The notes: generated by a model from the letters alone, not told the origin. DNA of 64,000 bases from Coffea arabica (GCF_036785885.1 NC_092323.1:9432501-9496500); one strand, 5' to 3'. Counted from the first letter of the stretch, positions 1-12,552 are shown. Made by a program: numbers and translations.

Positions 1-397
1 GTAGTTATGATCAACAATGGCAGAATAAATACTTAAACCAGAGGGAGATAGTCTCAAATCCAAATAGTAAGGGTATATGAAAAATTTCCAAATATTTCAG
101 ATTATTTACTTTCATATGAGATAGAGGGAAAAGAAAACACAAAAAGAAAGCAGTACAAAACTAAATAATTACTTGCTACCAGATTAAAGTGATAAGGGAG
201 AAAAATCAGGGGGATTGTTAAAAATGCAAAACATACTGAAAATGTCCAAAAGAATGTATCAAAGGCATCGTTTTCATCAGTACGCACACCGTTATTTCTT
301 TCACATCATATATTGTTGCTAGCACAAATAAATTAGTCACTATATCACAAGCCTCCTGTTACTAAGAATAACTATACATATGAAAGAGCCATCAAAC

Positions 398-627
398 CTT
401 CTTTTAGAGCCAGAGCTATATGGTCCAACACCAAGCCTCAGTTCTGCCAAGGCTCTTTTCTCTTCATTTCGAGAAGCATGGTCAAAACTTCTGTACGGTC
501 CAATACCAAGCCTGAGTTCCGAAATGGCTCTTTTCACTTCATTTTGAGAAGACTGGTCAGAACTCTTAAGTATTGGATTGAGACTAATAGGTTCAAACAC
601 TTCCTTAAATATTTTCTCTCGATCCAT
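398..627 (-). CDS. Candidate exon of an unrecognised protein with an internal 25-residue repeat
   Basis: I do not recognise this protein. The minus strand is open from an ATG at 627 and reaches a plausible donor (AAG then GTTTGA) after position 398. The translation is charged and contains two tandem copies of a 25-residue unit. Each copy has the core NExKRAxxELRLGxGPY, and the copies differ mainly by conservative changes (I/L, S/A, I/V). The frame is also open upstream of the ATG, so the ATG may be internal. Conservative differences between copies suggest real coding sequence, but there is no family match and no full gene model. It may be one exon of a longer minus-strand gene whose other exons lie at higher coordinates. 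Confidence 0.3.
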
Positions 628-1695
628 TTGATGATATGAAAGCACGGTGTGAAGGCAAAGAAGATTCAGATGAATAAGGAGGCATTTGCTAGTAAAACAC
701 TTGGAAATCAATTTATTTCAACATCTTGATATGAATAACATGATCGAGGTATATAGTGATTTTGGAGTACCAAAAGGTTTACCACAATCCACTGCAAGAG
801 TAAATGAAAGCCAGGTTCCAATAGTTTCCTTTGTCGCTACACCATCCTAGGCAACCTTCTCTTTGGAAAAGTCAACGCTAGTAAATACTCAATCTTTAAG
901 TGCAATTGTCGTTCGTGATCAGTAACTTCCCGAAAACATGAGTTGGGAAGAAAATATTAATGAGGTGGTTACACAAGGAATCACTTTAAGATCTTTCCCT
1001 AGATAGGTATCACTTTAAGAGTTGATATTACATAAAAAATTATCAATGAATCGCAACTGCAACTCACATTAATACAAAACACAATGAGAAAACAAAGTCA
1101 GAATTTCATTTGCCATCACGTATATTTGTTCGTAAGCTGCAAAAACTGTTACTACTTCATGAGCTACTTGACAGACAGATTGCAACCCAATCACTGTCAG
1201 TCCAGTACCTAGCATGATTTGGTATCTATTATGAGAATACACAATCACAGGTAAAAGATCTTGTATCACTTCCACTGATCAAGATCTTATCTTAAGTCAA
1301 CTTTTGCTCTATGATTTCCTAGAGGCAATTCTGTGAGGTACTTCAAAACACTAAGTTTAGAATCAAACTAATTTCTTAAATAATTGCCAAAATCCCAGTC
1401 ATCCAGCCTAGTAGTATTCTGATAAGAAAAAAAAGAAAATCACAAGATCCCCTTCGAATACCTCAACACGGTGATTCATCAAAAATAACAATCTCAACGA
1501 TATATAACTTACATAAAAAATGCATCCGTATATGTGATCTTCTTGAGTCAATGGAAACTACATTTTACAGGCGTATTGTATTCATAGACACGATAAAGGT
1601 ATATCAATAAATCAGTGAAAAAGTTTTACCACTAAGTACACATTTATGCTCGAGTGTGCTCGATTCTTTCTAATGTAGCATGCAGAGTGATTGAA

Positions 1696-1802
1696 GAATT
1701 ATTACTACTACTACTACTAATGGGGATAGGCAGTCAGGAGCTCAACCCCTAACCTCCTGCATTGTGGAGCAGGCATCCGACCACTTGGCTACCAGCTGAA
1801 TG
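1696..1802 (-). mobile_element. tRNA-type SINE with a (TAG)n tail
   Basis: Read on the minus strand, the element starts with an A-box-like TAGCCAAGTGGTCGG. A B-box-like GGTTGAGCTCC follows, and it ends in a TAG trinucleotide run. It is flanked by a near-perfect direct repeat (GCATGC, 4-5 bases, GATTGAA) at 1678-1695 and 1803-1819. This is the layout of a short tRNA-derived SINE inserted by target-primed reverse transcription. Confidence 0.7.
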
Positions 1803-1831
1803 GCATGCGGATGATTGAACCTTAACATCGC

Positions 1832-1946
1832 ATGAAAAAATTTATGGAATCATCCTTCATCAGAAATACTATCAGTTTAAAGTACTAGGAATGAAAAAAA
1901 TTTATGGATCATCCTTCATCAGAAATACGCTATCAGTTTAAAGTAC
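1832..1946. repeat. Tandem duplication, 59-bp period
   Basis: Two nearly identical copies of a unit that begins ATGAAAAAA and ends TTTAAAGTAC lie head to tail, starting at 1832 and 1891. The second copy has a two-base difference in an AATAC(GC)TATC segment. It is a recent local duplication in non-coding DNA just beyond the SINE. Confidence 0.8.
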
Positions 1947-3796
1947 AATTATTAACTACAATTTTCTACTTCATGACTGCCTATGCACACTTATTTTCCT
2001 TTTCTTACTAGCACATAATTGCAGAACTTAAATACAGGATAGCATCGGTTGAAAGTGGAATTTTTATTAACAAAATCTTAGGGACATCATCCAACTAGCT
2101 GACATGGCCAACTCAAGATTTTGGCAAGATGTAATAGGATGTTTCCATTACAGCGAGAGATGATCTCTATACCAGGGATGTGATTTTGCTGCCTGAGCTG
2201 GATTATACATTCTAACCATGTCTTCTCTGGCGTGCTTATTTGACCAAAATCCTAACTTTTAACTCGATCACTACGATACAGTTTCTGAGATTCCCACTCT
2301 TCACTCATGATGCAACTTGATAACACTCAATTATACAACTTAGACATAGCAGGAGAAGCAGCACCATACACACTATCCAGCATTTGGCATCTCAATACCA
2401 ATTCATTTACAAGAAGGTCACTACTTAAATGTTGATGATGGTAAAATGTGTGCTCCATTGTGGAAATCTCTTTTCTAGCATAGAGCTCTTCTCAAGTTGA
2501 CAAACTGTTCGACTAAGAATGAACAACCCCTTTTTATCCTGGGTCAGTCCGCAATATCTACACTACTCCTAAGCTAAGGAGAGGGCTCAACTGGGCCAAG
2601 GTGGGCTAAGTGAGCAACTTGCATTCCAGTAATTTAGGCAGTTGTCAAAAATACAGAAACAAGGGGGAAAAAAAAGTGCAATAAATCTTTCTATTATCGC
2701 GAGATTATTGCAAGTAGTCCAGAAAGGGAACGCTTCCTCAGAAACTATCCCATAATACCCATCTAATTCTGTATCCATGAAGAAATGGTGTAAACAGAAG
2801 ACGCCGAAGAAGTATACAAGTAACTAAGCAAAAGTTGGAGCATGCAGCTTGTACCACAAGCCAATAACAAAACAAGAATTCGATAAGCATAAAAACTATA
2901 GTTAATTCAAGCCCAGATATACTGACAACGATTACTTGTACAAAAAGGAGGATAACAACAAACCTGGAATCGCTAATGTCAGATTGACAATCAACCATCC
3001 AAGTTAAAGCTGTAATATTTAGTTTTCAGAGTGGAAATAGCAGAGAATTAGTGAGGCATTTTTTACAAGATAAAGGAAACTTTCAAGAAGGTTTCTCAAG
3101 AGGATTAAGATTGTCAGGAGGGTTACTTTGTATTCGTGGTTGATCGTGAATTTGACGTAGATTTTTGGGATTCTTGAATCCAGTAGTAGAGTTCCCTGGA
3201 ATGGGAAGCTGGCATTTTTTGGGGCATCAGCAGCATTCAACAATGGACTCGTGCAAGTGGAAAGAGCATGTCGTATCTGCTGATCTGGCTCTCCATTGAC
3301 GAAATTTCGGGTCGACCAATAGTACCATCCCAGGAGTTCATAGCCAAACACAGACCAATTCCATTTTTTTCCCACACGATGATATTCTTAATATTAATTA
3401 TTTTTTAGGCAATAACTTCTATTAATTTATCCTACCAAAGAAACTGAACTCTTGATTTTTTTTTATTTTTACTTGGAAAAAATTAAAATTTAGATTTTGC
3501 TGGAATTTTACTACTTGTTTCTCCCTTGAATTAAAAAAAAAAACTTTTTCCTAACTTTTTTTTTAAAGTACAACACTAGTCCTATACGAAGAGTATAGGG
3601 AGGGAATGGGGATAAACCCAACAAAATTATTGAGAATTCAGAAGAAAGTAAAGTACGTCCATTTTCAATAATTCTAAAGAAGAAATATAGGCAAGGAATT
3701 TTGAATTCCATACATACTAATACTCATACAGAGTAATTTTTAGATGGGATGAACACAGCTAATTCCTTCAAGGGCACATAAAAAATGGTGTGTACA

Positions 3797-5145
3797 CAAG
3801 TAGCCTCGGTCAGGGATCCAGCCGCACTGCTCCTAAAAGCTTAAGCTGTTAGGGCCAGCTTCCCCCTAACTTAAGTACCGTAGCCACTCCTAGCCAACCT
3901 TCGATGTGGGACTACCAAGATTTGTAAAATCGGGATCCTACGTAGGATCGATTTTAATTTCACAGAATCGGATTGTAGGATCGTAAGATCTCACCAAAAG
4001 TTTCTAAATTTACTAAATTAATGAATTTCAGATTCATATACCATTTTGTATATTTTAAAAGATATCAAATAAATAAGTTACTCATAAATATATAGTATTT
4101 TTTACTTACTATCTGATAAGTAATAAATATATAGCATTTTTCTTTTCACAGTTATAGCCATTGCAAAGTAATACTATGAGAAAAGCCAGACTAAATGTTG
4201 ATTTGAGCTGAAAATTTAGAAGAAATTAGATTTTTCAAACTTGTTAACAAAAAGTTCAAAAGCATACGTCCACACGGCAGCCCATCTTTCTGGTCCAAAT
4301 AGGAAAATCTGGGCAATTAATGCACCTTTCTAGCTTAAGAACAAAAATAAAGGCCAAGAAATCATAAGTTCGAGTGACACCCAATATTTTTCGGCTGAAG
4401 GAATGTGCTTTAAGGAATGAACTTCTTGGACACAAAGTCACCTTACAACCTTGTCTAAGAAGAAGAAAAAGTTATCTGCCGAAATAAAGTTTTCAAGATA
4501 TCAGAAACTCAATCTTGCATGAAATGCTTAGCTATTGCAATCAATAGCAAGCAAACAATAATCTATGTGAGTTGAAGCACTCTTGTAACAATGAAGGTTG
4601 GTTGGTTGGAGCTGCAGCGGTGGAGAAGAAGTGAAAACTGAAAAATGAAGGTTGAAATGAAGAATGAAGAAACGAGTCAACGACAGATGACTGAGTAGAG
4701 GAGAAGAATAGGAGCTTTTTTGACTTTTTGAGAAAAAAATTGTTACAAAATTACAATTCTTTGATAAATTACAAACCTACCACAAATTTTTTCATTTACT
4801 TGCAAAATGGAGTCTCGTATTTCACAAATTTGCAAAAAATTATAGGATCGTACGATCCTATGTAGATTAATACAATTTGCGACTCTGAATATGATTCGGA
4901 TCGATTTTGATTATCCGGCGATCCGGATCGCAATTTTGACAACACTGGGGACTACTTTTTCCCCTTCTTGGTGCATCTTGCATTGGGTACTATTTCACCC
5001 CCACCGAAGGTCTGGCTCTAATACCACAAGTAGCCTCGACCAAGGATCCAACTGCACTGCTCCTAAAAGCTTAAGCTGTTAGGGCCAGCCTCCCCCTGAC
5101 TTAAGTACCATGACCACTCATAATCAACCTACCTCTTATTAAACC
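3797..5145 (-). mobile_element. TRIM (small non-coding LTR element), old, split by a hAT insertion
   Basis: Two direct repeats of about 110 bp (3797-3914 and 5028-5145) are roughly 87% alike by eye. On the minus strand, the first LTR is followed directly by TGGTATTAGAGC, a primer-binding site of the initiator-Met tRNA type. A tiny internal segment and a purine run (AAGAAGGGGAAAAA) then precede the second LTR, which starts near TAGTCCCACATCG, a familiar plant LTR start. There is no room for coding sequence, so this is a terminal-repeat retrotransposon in miniature. LTR divergence suggests an age of several million years or more. A hAT element sits at the junction of the internal segment and the second LTR. 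Confidence 0.75.
3916..4947. mobile_element. Non-autonomous hAT element nested in the TRIM
   Basis: The element is bounded by a perfect 8-bp duplication, GGGACTAC, at 3908-3915 and 4948-4955. Its ends are imperfect inverted repeats: CAAGATTTGTAAAATCGG on the left, and the complement CAGTGTTGTCAAAATTGC on the right, with GATCC following in both. Subterminal GGATCG/CGATCC motifs repeat near both ends. An 8-bp TSD and CA...TG ends are hAT hallmarks. The 1.03-kb interior is AT-rich and shows no transposase, so the copy must have relied on a partner in trans. Removing it restores a continuous TRIM. Confidence 0.85.
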
Positions 5146-5782
5146 TTTGTTAAGATTTTTGAACTTTACCCTAGAAAATGAATAATTGACCCTCTAAAAA
5201 CAAAACCTCCACCCTCTAAAAAAGAAAAAGAAAGAATGGTTAATTTGCCTACTTTACAAGAGAATCAATCTTAAATCAAGTTAACTTGAAAATAAATTTT
5301 AAAGTTAATCTCATACATTGACAATACATACACGTTAACGAGTATGAATGCATATCACTTATTCATTGGTTTTTGATTAATAAAATTAGGAGCCAGCTTC
5401 CTCGTGCACGAGGTTTACGGCTAAAAAAATATATACTTATAAAAGTCACTTATTCATAAATGGAAATTGAATTATCGGCCGGTCAATGTTTACCATGTGA
5501 GTTTTATCTCAAATTTTTTATCCTAGATTCCGAGTAGAAATTTCAATAGCAAACGGCGTCGTTGGGAGTTGCCGTTTGACGGTTCCCCTTGCTAGCATTT
5601 CCTAGGGACAGCGCTGTCGTTTTGGTTTTCTGCGCTATTCTCTGTGTCACTTCCCTCCATATTTTCTGCAGCAGCTATCGAACCAGCAGAAATCCTCCGC
5701 CATGGAAACTACAAAATTCGAGGGCTGTTGAGCGCCATAAATTGTAGTAGAAAGGAAGTTCTGGTAAAAGAAAAAATATATA
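5146..5782. other. Promoter and 5' leader region of APE2
   Basis: Between the TRIM and the APE2 start codon the DNA is AT-rich to about 5540 and then becomes GC-richer (CGGCGTCGTTGGGAGTTGCC near 5554). That step probably marks the promoter/5' UTR border. No clear TATA box stands out. An open frame from 5644 that overlaps the start is out of frame with APE2. Confidence 0.4.
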
Positions 5783-8700
5783 ATGAAGATAGTGACGTAC
5801 AACATAAACGGCTTAAGGCCTCGCATCTCCCAGTTCGGCTCCCTGCGTAAGCTTCTCGATTCCCTCGACGCCGATATCATCTGTTTTCAGGAGACCAAGA
5901 TCTCCAAACAAGAACTAAGAGCCGATTTAGTTAGAGCTGATGGTTATGAATCTTTCTTTTCTTGCAATCGCAACTTCGACAAATCCCGCGCTGGTTATTC
6001 TGGTACTGACCCCACGTTTTCCTATAGTGTGTTCACTGGTACTAAATTCGGAAGTCCAGAATAAAAGAGATGAAGATTTTAGACATGGGATTTTGTGAAA
6101 GTTTTTATCTTTATGCTGAATATTGGAAATTCAATGGTTTCTTATTTTAGCAATTGCGCCATTTAATTTGCTTGTGAGTTTTTCTTTTGCTATGCACAGG
6201 TGTTGCGACATTTTGTCGAGTGAAGTCTGCATTTTCGAGTGACGAGGTGGCGTTGCCAGTTGCTGCAGAGGAGGGCTTTACTGGGCTTCTTGAGAGTCCT
6301 CGAGTAACCGGACCTCAAAAAGATGAATGCTCTTCAGCTTTAGAAGGGCTTGAGGAGTTCTCTAGAGATGAGCTTTTGAAAGTTGACAGTGAGGGGCGAT
6401 GTGTCATCACTGATCATAGCCATTTTGGTAAACTAGCAAGCTTTTGTTACTGGCTAAAAAAAAAAAAATATCTGTATTGCCCCAGTGGCTTAAGGTTGTT
6501 TGATGTGTGGAGCTCTTTCCTATTTAGTATCTATGTTTATTTTGTCTGGCTTTCTCTGAATTGACTAAAAAATTCAGGAGTATATGAATATTCGAAAAAT
6601 GATAATATTGTTGAAGTACGGCTTGATAACTGGATTTTGCAGTTCTTTTCAATGTGTATGGGCCTCGAGCTGATTGTGATGATACAGAAAGAATTCAATT
6701 TAAGGGCATATTTTTTAAGATAATACAGGTATTTTTTAAAACTTTTTTCCTTCTCCATTAGAATGAATGATTCAACAAAGTATTAAATTTCTGAAGCTAG
6801 ATCTATTTTTCATTGATAGTTTAGATGTAAAGGCAAAGGCATTTTGGGGGAAATGCTCTTTTACGGTTATGCAACACATTTTTAGCTGTACAATGAGATT
6901 GTATGAGCCTAGTATTTCAGGGGAAAAAAAGGTGACATGTTAATATTCCCATGCTTCATGCTTTACTCTCTTGGAGTCACACTGGGTGTTCAGGCTAATT
7001 GCTTTTTGCATACATATTCGAGCTGGTTGTGCACTACGGAAATCATTGAAAGTTCAAATTCTTCTTCTTATGTTCAAGATTTATAAACTCTCTGAAGTTG
7101 GAAACTATGCTGTTGACTTGGTTACCATACCATGTGATTTCTAAAAGGGAATCGGGGAAGGTAGTTCTGGATCTGGCATGTTGTTATGTATCTATCTGCT
7201 GTTGTTTGGTTAAGTTCTAGGATTTTGCCCTTTTGCATTGGAATTCCTGGTCTCATGAGATGCAATGTTTTGTGAAATAGAATGTTGGGTCACTGGAAAA
7301 GAAGCACAGCAAATTAACTGGGTGTTAACAATGAAATGTATTAGAACTGTTTCAGTCAATATCTTTGGAGATTTGGCTTGGCTTTTTCCTTAGCCAATAC
7401 TTTTGAAGTTAAACTCTATGTTGGTTATGACATTGATTGTGAAATCTCTGGCGTGTTTAACTAAAAGTATAGATGCTCATTGAAATCGAGGATTTGGTGA
7501 GATATGTCACCCAGAGTATTCCTCCAATTCCACCCAACTTCCTACCTCTGCAGCGGCAACCATTTAAGATTTCCTTCTTGTGTCTAAGAAGGTTATAGAT
7601 AATGTCTTTGATGGATTATAGTATGACTAACTTGTGGTGATAGGAATTATTACTGTTAGATGTGTAAGCTTCAAACTCTTTGATTCATGTTAGCAATTTC
7701 CTTTTAGAGAAGATGGGAATGTCTTCTACATCAAGGACGGCGAGTATTTGTTGTTGGGGACCTCAACATTGCTCCTACTGCGATTGATCGTTGTGATGCT
7801 GGACCAGATTTTGAGAATAATGAGTAAGCAATTCTTTAGTTCTCAACTTACTTGTAGGTTTTGCCATCACAATGTACTTTTTTGAGTTAATGTGTATTTT
7901 CATTGATTGCAATTTTTTTCTCACAGGTTTCGGAGGTGGTTTAGATCTTTGTTGGTGGAAAATGAAGGACAATTTGTCGATGTTTTCAGAACAAAGCATC
8001 CTGACAGGTTCATTTTGTTGATTCCTTTAGTTTTTTTTTGTTCTTTCCTCTTGAAGAAATGTGTTTGAAATGATGAAGATTTTCATTCTTTGGGAATTAT
8101 ACGTATGAGATGATTTTGGTCTTCAAAAAATGTTCTTAAGAATTTATGAATGTAGATGTTCTCAAAGTGATATTTGTGTTTGAAATGATGAAGATTTTCA
8201 TTCTTTGGGAATTGTATACGTATGAGATGATTTTGTCTTCAAAAAATTATTCTTAAGAATTTATGACTGTAGATGTTCTCCAAGTGATATACTGTCAGTC
8301 AAGTTATTTATTAAGTTTAACTGTCTAGGGTATAATTTCAATTCTATGATTCTCTGATTACTCATTATACTTTCCAAGTGAGTTTTATTCTTTTTGTTTT
8401 TTCGTGGATTTTGATTTCAAATCACTGTGCAGAAGAGAAGCCTACACATGCTGGCCAACAAATACAGGTGCTGAGGAGTTTAACTTCGGGGCAAGGATTG
8501 ACCATATTCTTATTTCTGGATCATGCTTACATGAAGAGTCAGGTCAGGAAGAGCATAACTTTGTAAGTTGCCATGTTGAGGACTGTGAGATTTTGATCCA
8601 ATTCAAGCGGTGGAAACCTGGAAACACACCCAGGTACTATTGATTTTCTTGGATTTAAGTGGATGAAGAAATTATAATTATTGTCATGGAAATTTGTAAA

Positions 8701-10681
8701 TTACCTTTTCAAGAAGTGTAGTTAGTTTGGCTGTACAAGCATAAATTATCGTTAGGCATGCTTATGTGTCTCAATTATTTTGCATTATTGTCCGGATTCA
8801 ATATGTAAAATTGTTCTCATCTCTATTGGTAGGTGGAAAGGAGGAAGAAGCATTAAATTGGAAGGTTCGGACCATGTTCCTGTCTGTGTGAGTTTGGAAG
8901 AAATCCCTAGTGTTCCACCACATGGTGCTCCTTCATTATCTACTAGATACTGCCCCCAGGTCTACGGATGTCAGCAAACACTAGGTATGAGTTTCCTATT
9001 GTACACAGGAATTGCTTATCTGGATGTCACGAGATTGGTTTCACTTCTGGAAATCCATTTACCATGTCTTTTTTTTGTTTTTTTTGTCACTATCTAGTAG
9101 TCTTCCATTTCCATAAGCAATATGTTTTAATGATTATACTAAGGTTTTTTTTTTTCTAGTTTGAATTTTAAACTGAAGATTATTGATGTTGCATTACCAT
9201 TAGTGAGAAAACTTTTGAATTTTGAACTGAAGATTGTAGATGTAGCATTACTGTGGGTGAGCTAATGCTGTGCTGGGATATTATACTGCAGTGTCGATGT
9301 TAACAAGGAAACAATCGGCTGAGAGTTTTAAGAATTCTGAAGAGTCAAGCTCATTTTTAGGTACATCAGATGGACCAACTTTATACATTCTTTGTGGGAT
9401 ATTATTCTGATGCACCATTTTTCTTGATATATGACTGTTAAACTTTAGTACAGAAGCTCATGACTGCTCTGAAGGCTCAGCACGTCAGCGTTCCTGTAGC
9501 ACAACTTTTTGTTTGGGTAGCAATCTTGCAAAAGCAGGGCCTCACGTGGAAACCAGGAAGAAAGCAAGACAAAGTCAGTGGTCTCAGCTCTCACTCAAAT
9601 CATTCTTCCAGAAAAGTTCCAGTCACAGTGAGACTTTTGCGAGATCCACCAATGACATCAAGCTTAGTAGGACAGATGTCTCTGCTTCTTTCTGTTGTTC
9701 CAACAGCTCCCCAGTACACGTTGAAGTGAGTAGCAACCCAAAGGATTGCATAGCAGATGTCTCTGCATCCAGTCCAGCAGACAATGGGTGTGATACAATA
9801 GCAGACTGCCAACTTTCAGTAAAAGAAAAGTCTAATGTTGCCTTATTGGAGTGGCAAAGGATACAACAGCATATGCAGAACAGTATACCTCTTTGCAAGG
9901 GCCATAATGAACCTTGCGTTGCTCGAGTTGTGAAGAAAGCTGGCCCTAACTTGGGCCGCAGATTTTATGTCTGCGCTCGCGCTGAGGTATAGAAAGTTGG
10001 TTCTTAGTCTGTCTTGAGCTTGCAGTTTGTACACTTATTCATCGTCTCAAAGAATTTTGCTGCTGCTAAATTACGAAGATAAGAATTCCCTTGTCAAATT
10101 AAATAAAGAAAGAAAATTTGCTCCTTGTTGATAGTTTTATGCATTTGATGTTGATATGGCATTCGAAATTATTATAATGGATTGAGCAATGCTAGAGAAA
10201 TTCTCCACTTGATTCATCTGTCTGTATAACAGACTTCTAGATCTTCTAAATTCCCAATTTTAGGAACAATCTTAGATTTATCATTGTTGTCATTGCCTCT
10301 AGTTTTTCAATTTCATGTTCTTTTAGATTTTTAGGCTTAATTTCACTGCTGGAGATTTTAGCTGTTCTCACCTTGCCTATTGTCTATGCTGAAAATAGAA
10401 GGAAGTATATGGCTCTCTCTCTCTTTCAATCACACGCTTTCTCGGTTTCCAGTTTCTTGATTGGGCTACACAGGTTCACGTAGATTAATATTTTTGTCGT
10501 GGAGAAATTGTGCTGAAAAGTGAGAGTCTATGTGATCCTTTTGGTTTAACTTATTACCAAGAATATGTCATTTCCCTTCTTTCAAAATGCTGCTTTATTC
10601 ATTCAGGGGCCTGCATCTAATCCTGAAGCAAACTGTGGGTATTTTAAGTGGGCTGCTTCAAATTCCAAGCACAAACGGTGA
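5783..10681 (+). CDS. APE2: DNA-(apurinic/apyrimidinic site) endonuclease 2
   Basis: APE2 cleaves abasic sites and trims damaged 3' ends in nuclear base-excision repair. Exons are 5783-6002, 6200-6427, 6643-6728, 7708-7823, 7927-8007, 8433-8633, 8833-8984, 9292-9360, 9454-9986 and 10607-10681. All have GT/AG borders and give 586 aa, normal for plant APE2. The exonuclease-endonuclease-phosphatase fold shows its active-site residues: E37 (CFQETK), Y155 (VYGPRAD), D196/N198 (GDLN), D267 (RIDH) and D324/H325 (GSDHVP). Residues 429-436 (QLSLKSFF) are a perfect PCNA-binding PIP box. From C532 a GRF zinc finger (CKGH, GRRFYVC, then NCGYFKW) ends the protein; the last exon completes it. The PIP box and GRF finger separate it from APE1-type enzymes. 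The start was chosen because [13 protein letters not shown] is the usual N-terminus. The acceptor at 9453, not the AG at 9448, keeps frame. Confidence 0.96.
8061..8292. repeat. 115-bp tandem duplication in APE2 intron 5
   Basis: A unit beginning GTGTTTGAAATGATGAAG is repeated head to tail at 8061 and 8176. The copies share almost every base and differ by a few short indels, so the duplication is recent. It lies wholly inside the intron and does not touch either splice site. Confidence 0.85.
9161..9268. repeat. 54-bp tandem duplication in APE2 intron 7
   Basis: Two diverged copies of a unit starting TTGAATTTTAAACTGAAGAT lie at 9161 and 9215. They sit just upstream of exon 8. They are more diverged than the intron-5 duplication, hence older. 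Confidence 0.65.
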
Positions 10682-12536
10682 TGTTGACTGAACTCGTGGT
10701 CAGGCTGTGTCGAGAATGAAACCGTCTTAACATTTGCTTATTCTTCACTGCCTTACTGATGAAGTTCCAAGTATCAGGTACGATTCAAGTGATATTGATT
10801 TAGATTTCAAATTCAACATGTTTCTGGCATGCTTAATGTCTCTGAACTTCTACTCTGAACTTTAAATTACAGGATTCTGCTTCCCTGTAGGATCTTGTAC
10901 CATCATCTTTTTGAGAGAAAAATCAACTTAGAATTTGTCCTCTTCCATACCGGATCAAGATTTCATGTTGGTTTATTTATTAGTGAAGATTGAAGTTTTA
11001 GAGTTCTTGAATTCAAATCTTACCAGATTGTATATAGTATTTGTGTTATGCTACCAAGTGATGGGGAACTGGAGATTCAATTGAATCTCTTCTATTGGTT
11101 CCATAAATATGAATCTAGACGTTTTTGGTACTCTAATCTGTTGTTCTCAGAAAAGGGGAAAAGGAGAAGAATAGAGCTGCTTCACGTTCTTAGTAACGAA
11201 ATAAGTAGACAGAGAGAACTGTAGAGTGTAATCACATAAAAAGCCATAATAATGTTTACATAATAATAATGTGAACTGGGGCAATTATTATTATTATTAT
11301 TTTTTTGTGCTGCACTGTCAATATGAAAAACACAATCCATATTGGATATATGTCATGCAATCTAATTTCAAATCTAAAATTCAATTATTACACACATTTA
11401 TCTATAACTATTAGTAAAACTTGACGGTGTATAAAAAATTAATCCAATAGCGATGATATTACATTAGTGCATGTTGACATTAGCGTATATCAAACATAAT
11501 CCTCCGAGGATGATGTAGCCGTCCATCACAAGATTGCTTAAACGAATCAATGAACCTGTCTTCTTGTCGTGGAATACAATAAAATGTCTCCATCAAGATT
11601 GCATTAGATTGCTAGTCCATTACGATCGGTACGCATAATTAAAAAGAGCTGCAGCCGGACAGGGCTAAAATTTGAGTAGCAATCAATCCGGTCAGATTCA
11701 CCAGAGAAAAAGCAAAACAATAAATGATTTTACCAAAAATAAGTGTCTGTGCAGCACGTTGGTGTATACTACTACACCAAATTTGTAGTTGTGGATGCAA
11801 ATTTGGAAACGTTAACTTCTCTAATTTCATATTGTCTTCTACAGACAATTTCATCCCAAGTTAAATCAAATCACTACCATGTTTAAGATAGACCCCCTCC
11901 CCTACATTCTGCCAAATTTGATGTTGCAGTGTACTGAACTTCTCTAAAACTGAGTGCGCTACAGCTAAGATAAAAGATCGTAGATCAAACAGGGCACGAT
12001 CTTTTTACTCTTGGAGGTACACACCACATCACATCTAAAGCGTCTCTTGGAGTTGGAGGCTATTTCTTCTGTCTCCAGCTTCTTCTCGTCAATTTCTTCC
12101 AGATAGATTCACGCGCACTTTAATTACACCCTTGATGAAGGAGGGATTCGTCACTAATTAATTCGACTCCATCTACTTTACATGAATCGTTCAATTCATG
12201 AGAGGCGCTCGCTTTTCTTTCTCTTCGATTTTCTGTTTTTCTGGCATAAATGGTGTAATAGTACGGACAGGTTTCGGATGGGTCCTTCGCTTTCTTTGTA
12301 GCCACAATTATGGATACATATATACATATATATAACGACATGATTGGCATGGTAATACATGTATTTAGGGGACAATGATGTGTAGTCTAATTGACAGTAG
12401 GTGGCTTTGAGTCATTAAAGAGATAAGTCGAAAATCACTGTTCATCATCTTTTTAAAAAAAAGAAAGAAAAAAGGAAAAAAATTATGCCATGACTTAGTA
12501 GTCCTTGTATACTTGTATCATAAATTTTGGAGGGTC
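10682..12536. other. 3' flank of APE2 and intergenic DNA, no gene seen
   Basis: The first few hundred bases probably contain the APE2 3' UTR. The rest is AT-rich, with a few short runs (an ATT repeat near 11290). Weak open stretches exist on the minus strand near 11640-11850 and 12120-12350, but they show no motif or splice context and I do not call them genes. Confidence 0.5.
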
Positions 12537-12552
12537 AATCAACTGATTGGAA

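Larger units (their letters stand above)
1..3796. other. Left-edge region with a possible unrecognised minus-strand gene
   Basis: No known protein can be recognised here. Several short open stretches on the minus strand look more like exons than noise. They lie near 3375-3019 (containing STRNFVNGEPDQQ), 2998-2960 (MVDCQSDISDSR followed by a possible GT donor), 2778-2690, 2500-2310 (containing NELVLRCQMLDSVYGAAS), 1275-1069 and 627-398. I could not join them with consistent splice phase, so they may belong to one gene, to several, or to a non-coding transcript. A SINE and a 59-bp tandem duplication also lie in the region. Confidence 0.25.

Noticed and set aside
5644-5850. Open frame overlapping the APE2 start.
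   Set aside because: It is out of frame with APE2, has no motif, and would run across the conserved APE2 N-terminus.
12101-12119. AGATTCACGCGCACTT resembles part of miR403.
   Set aside because: Only about 11 contiguous bases match and no hairpin arm was found nearby.
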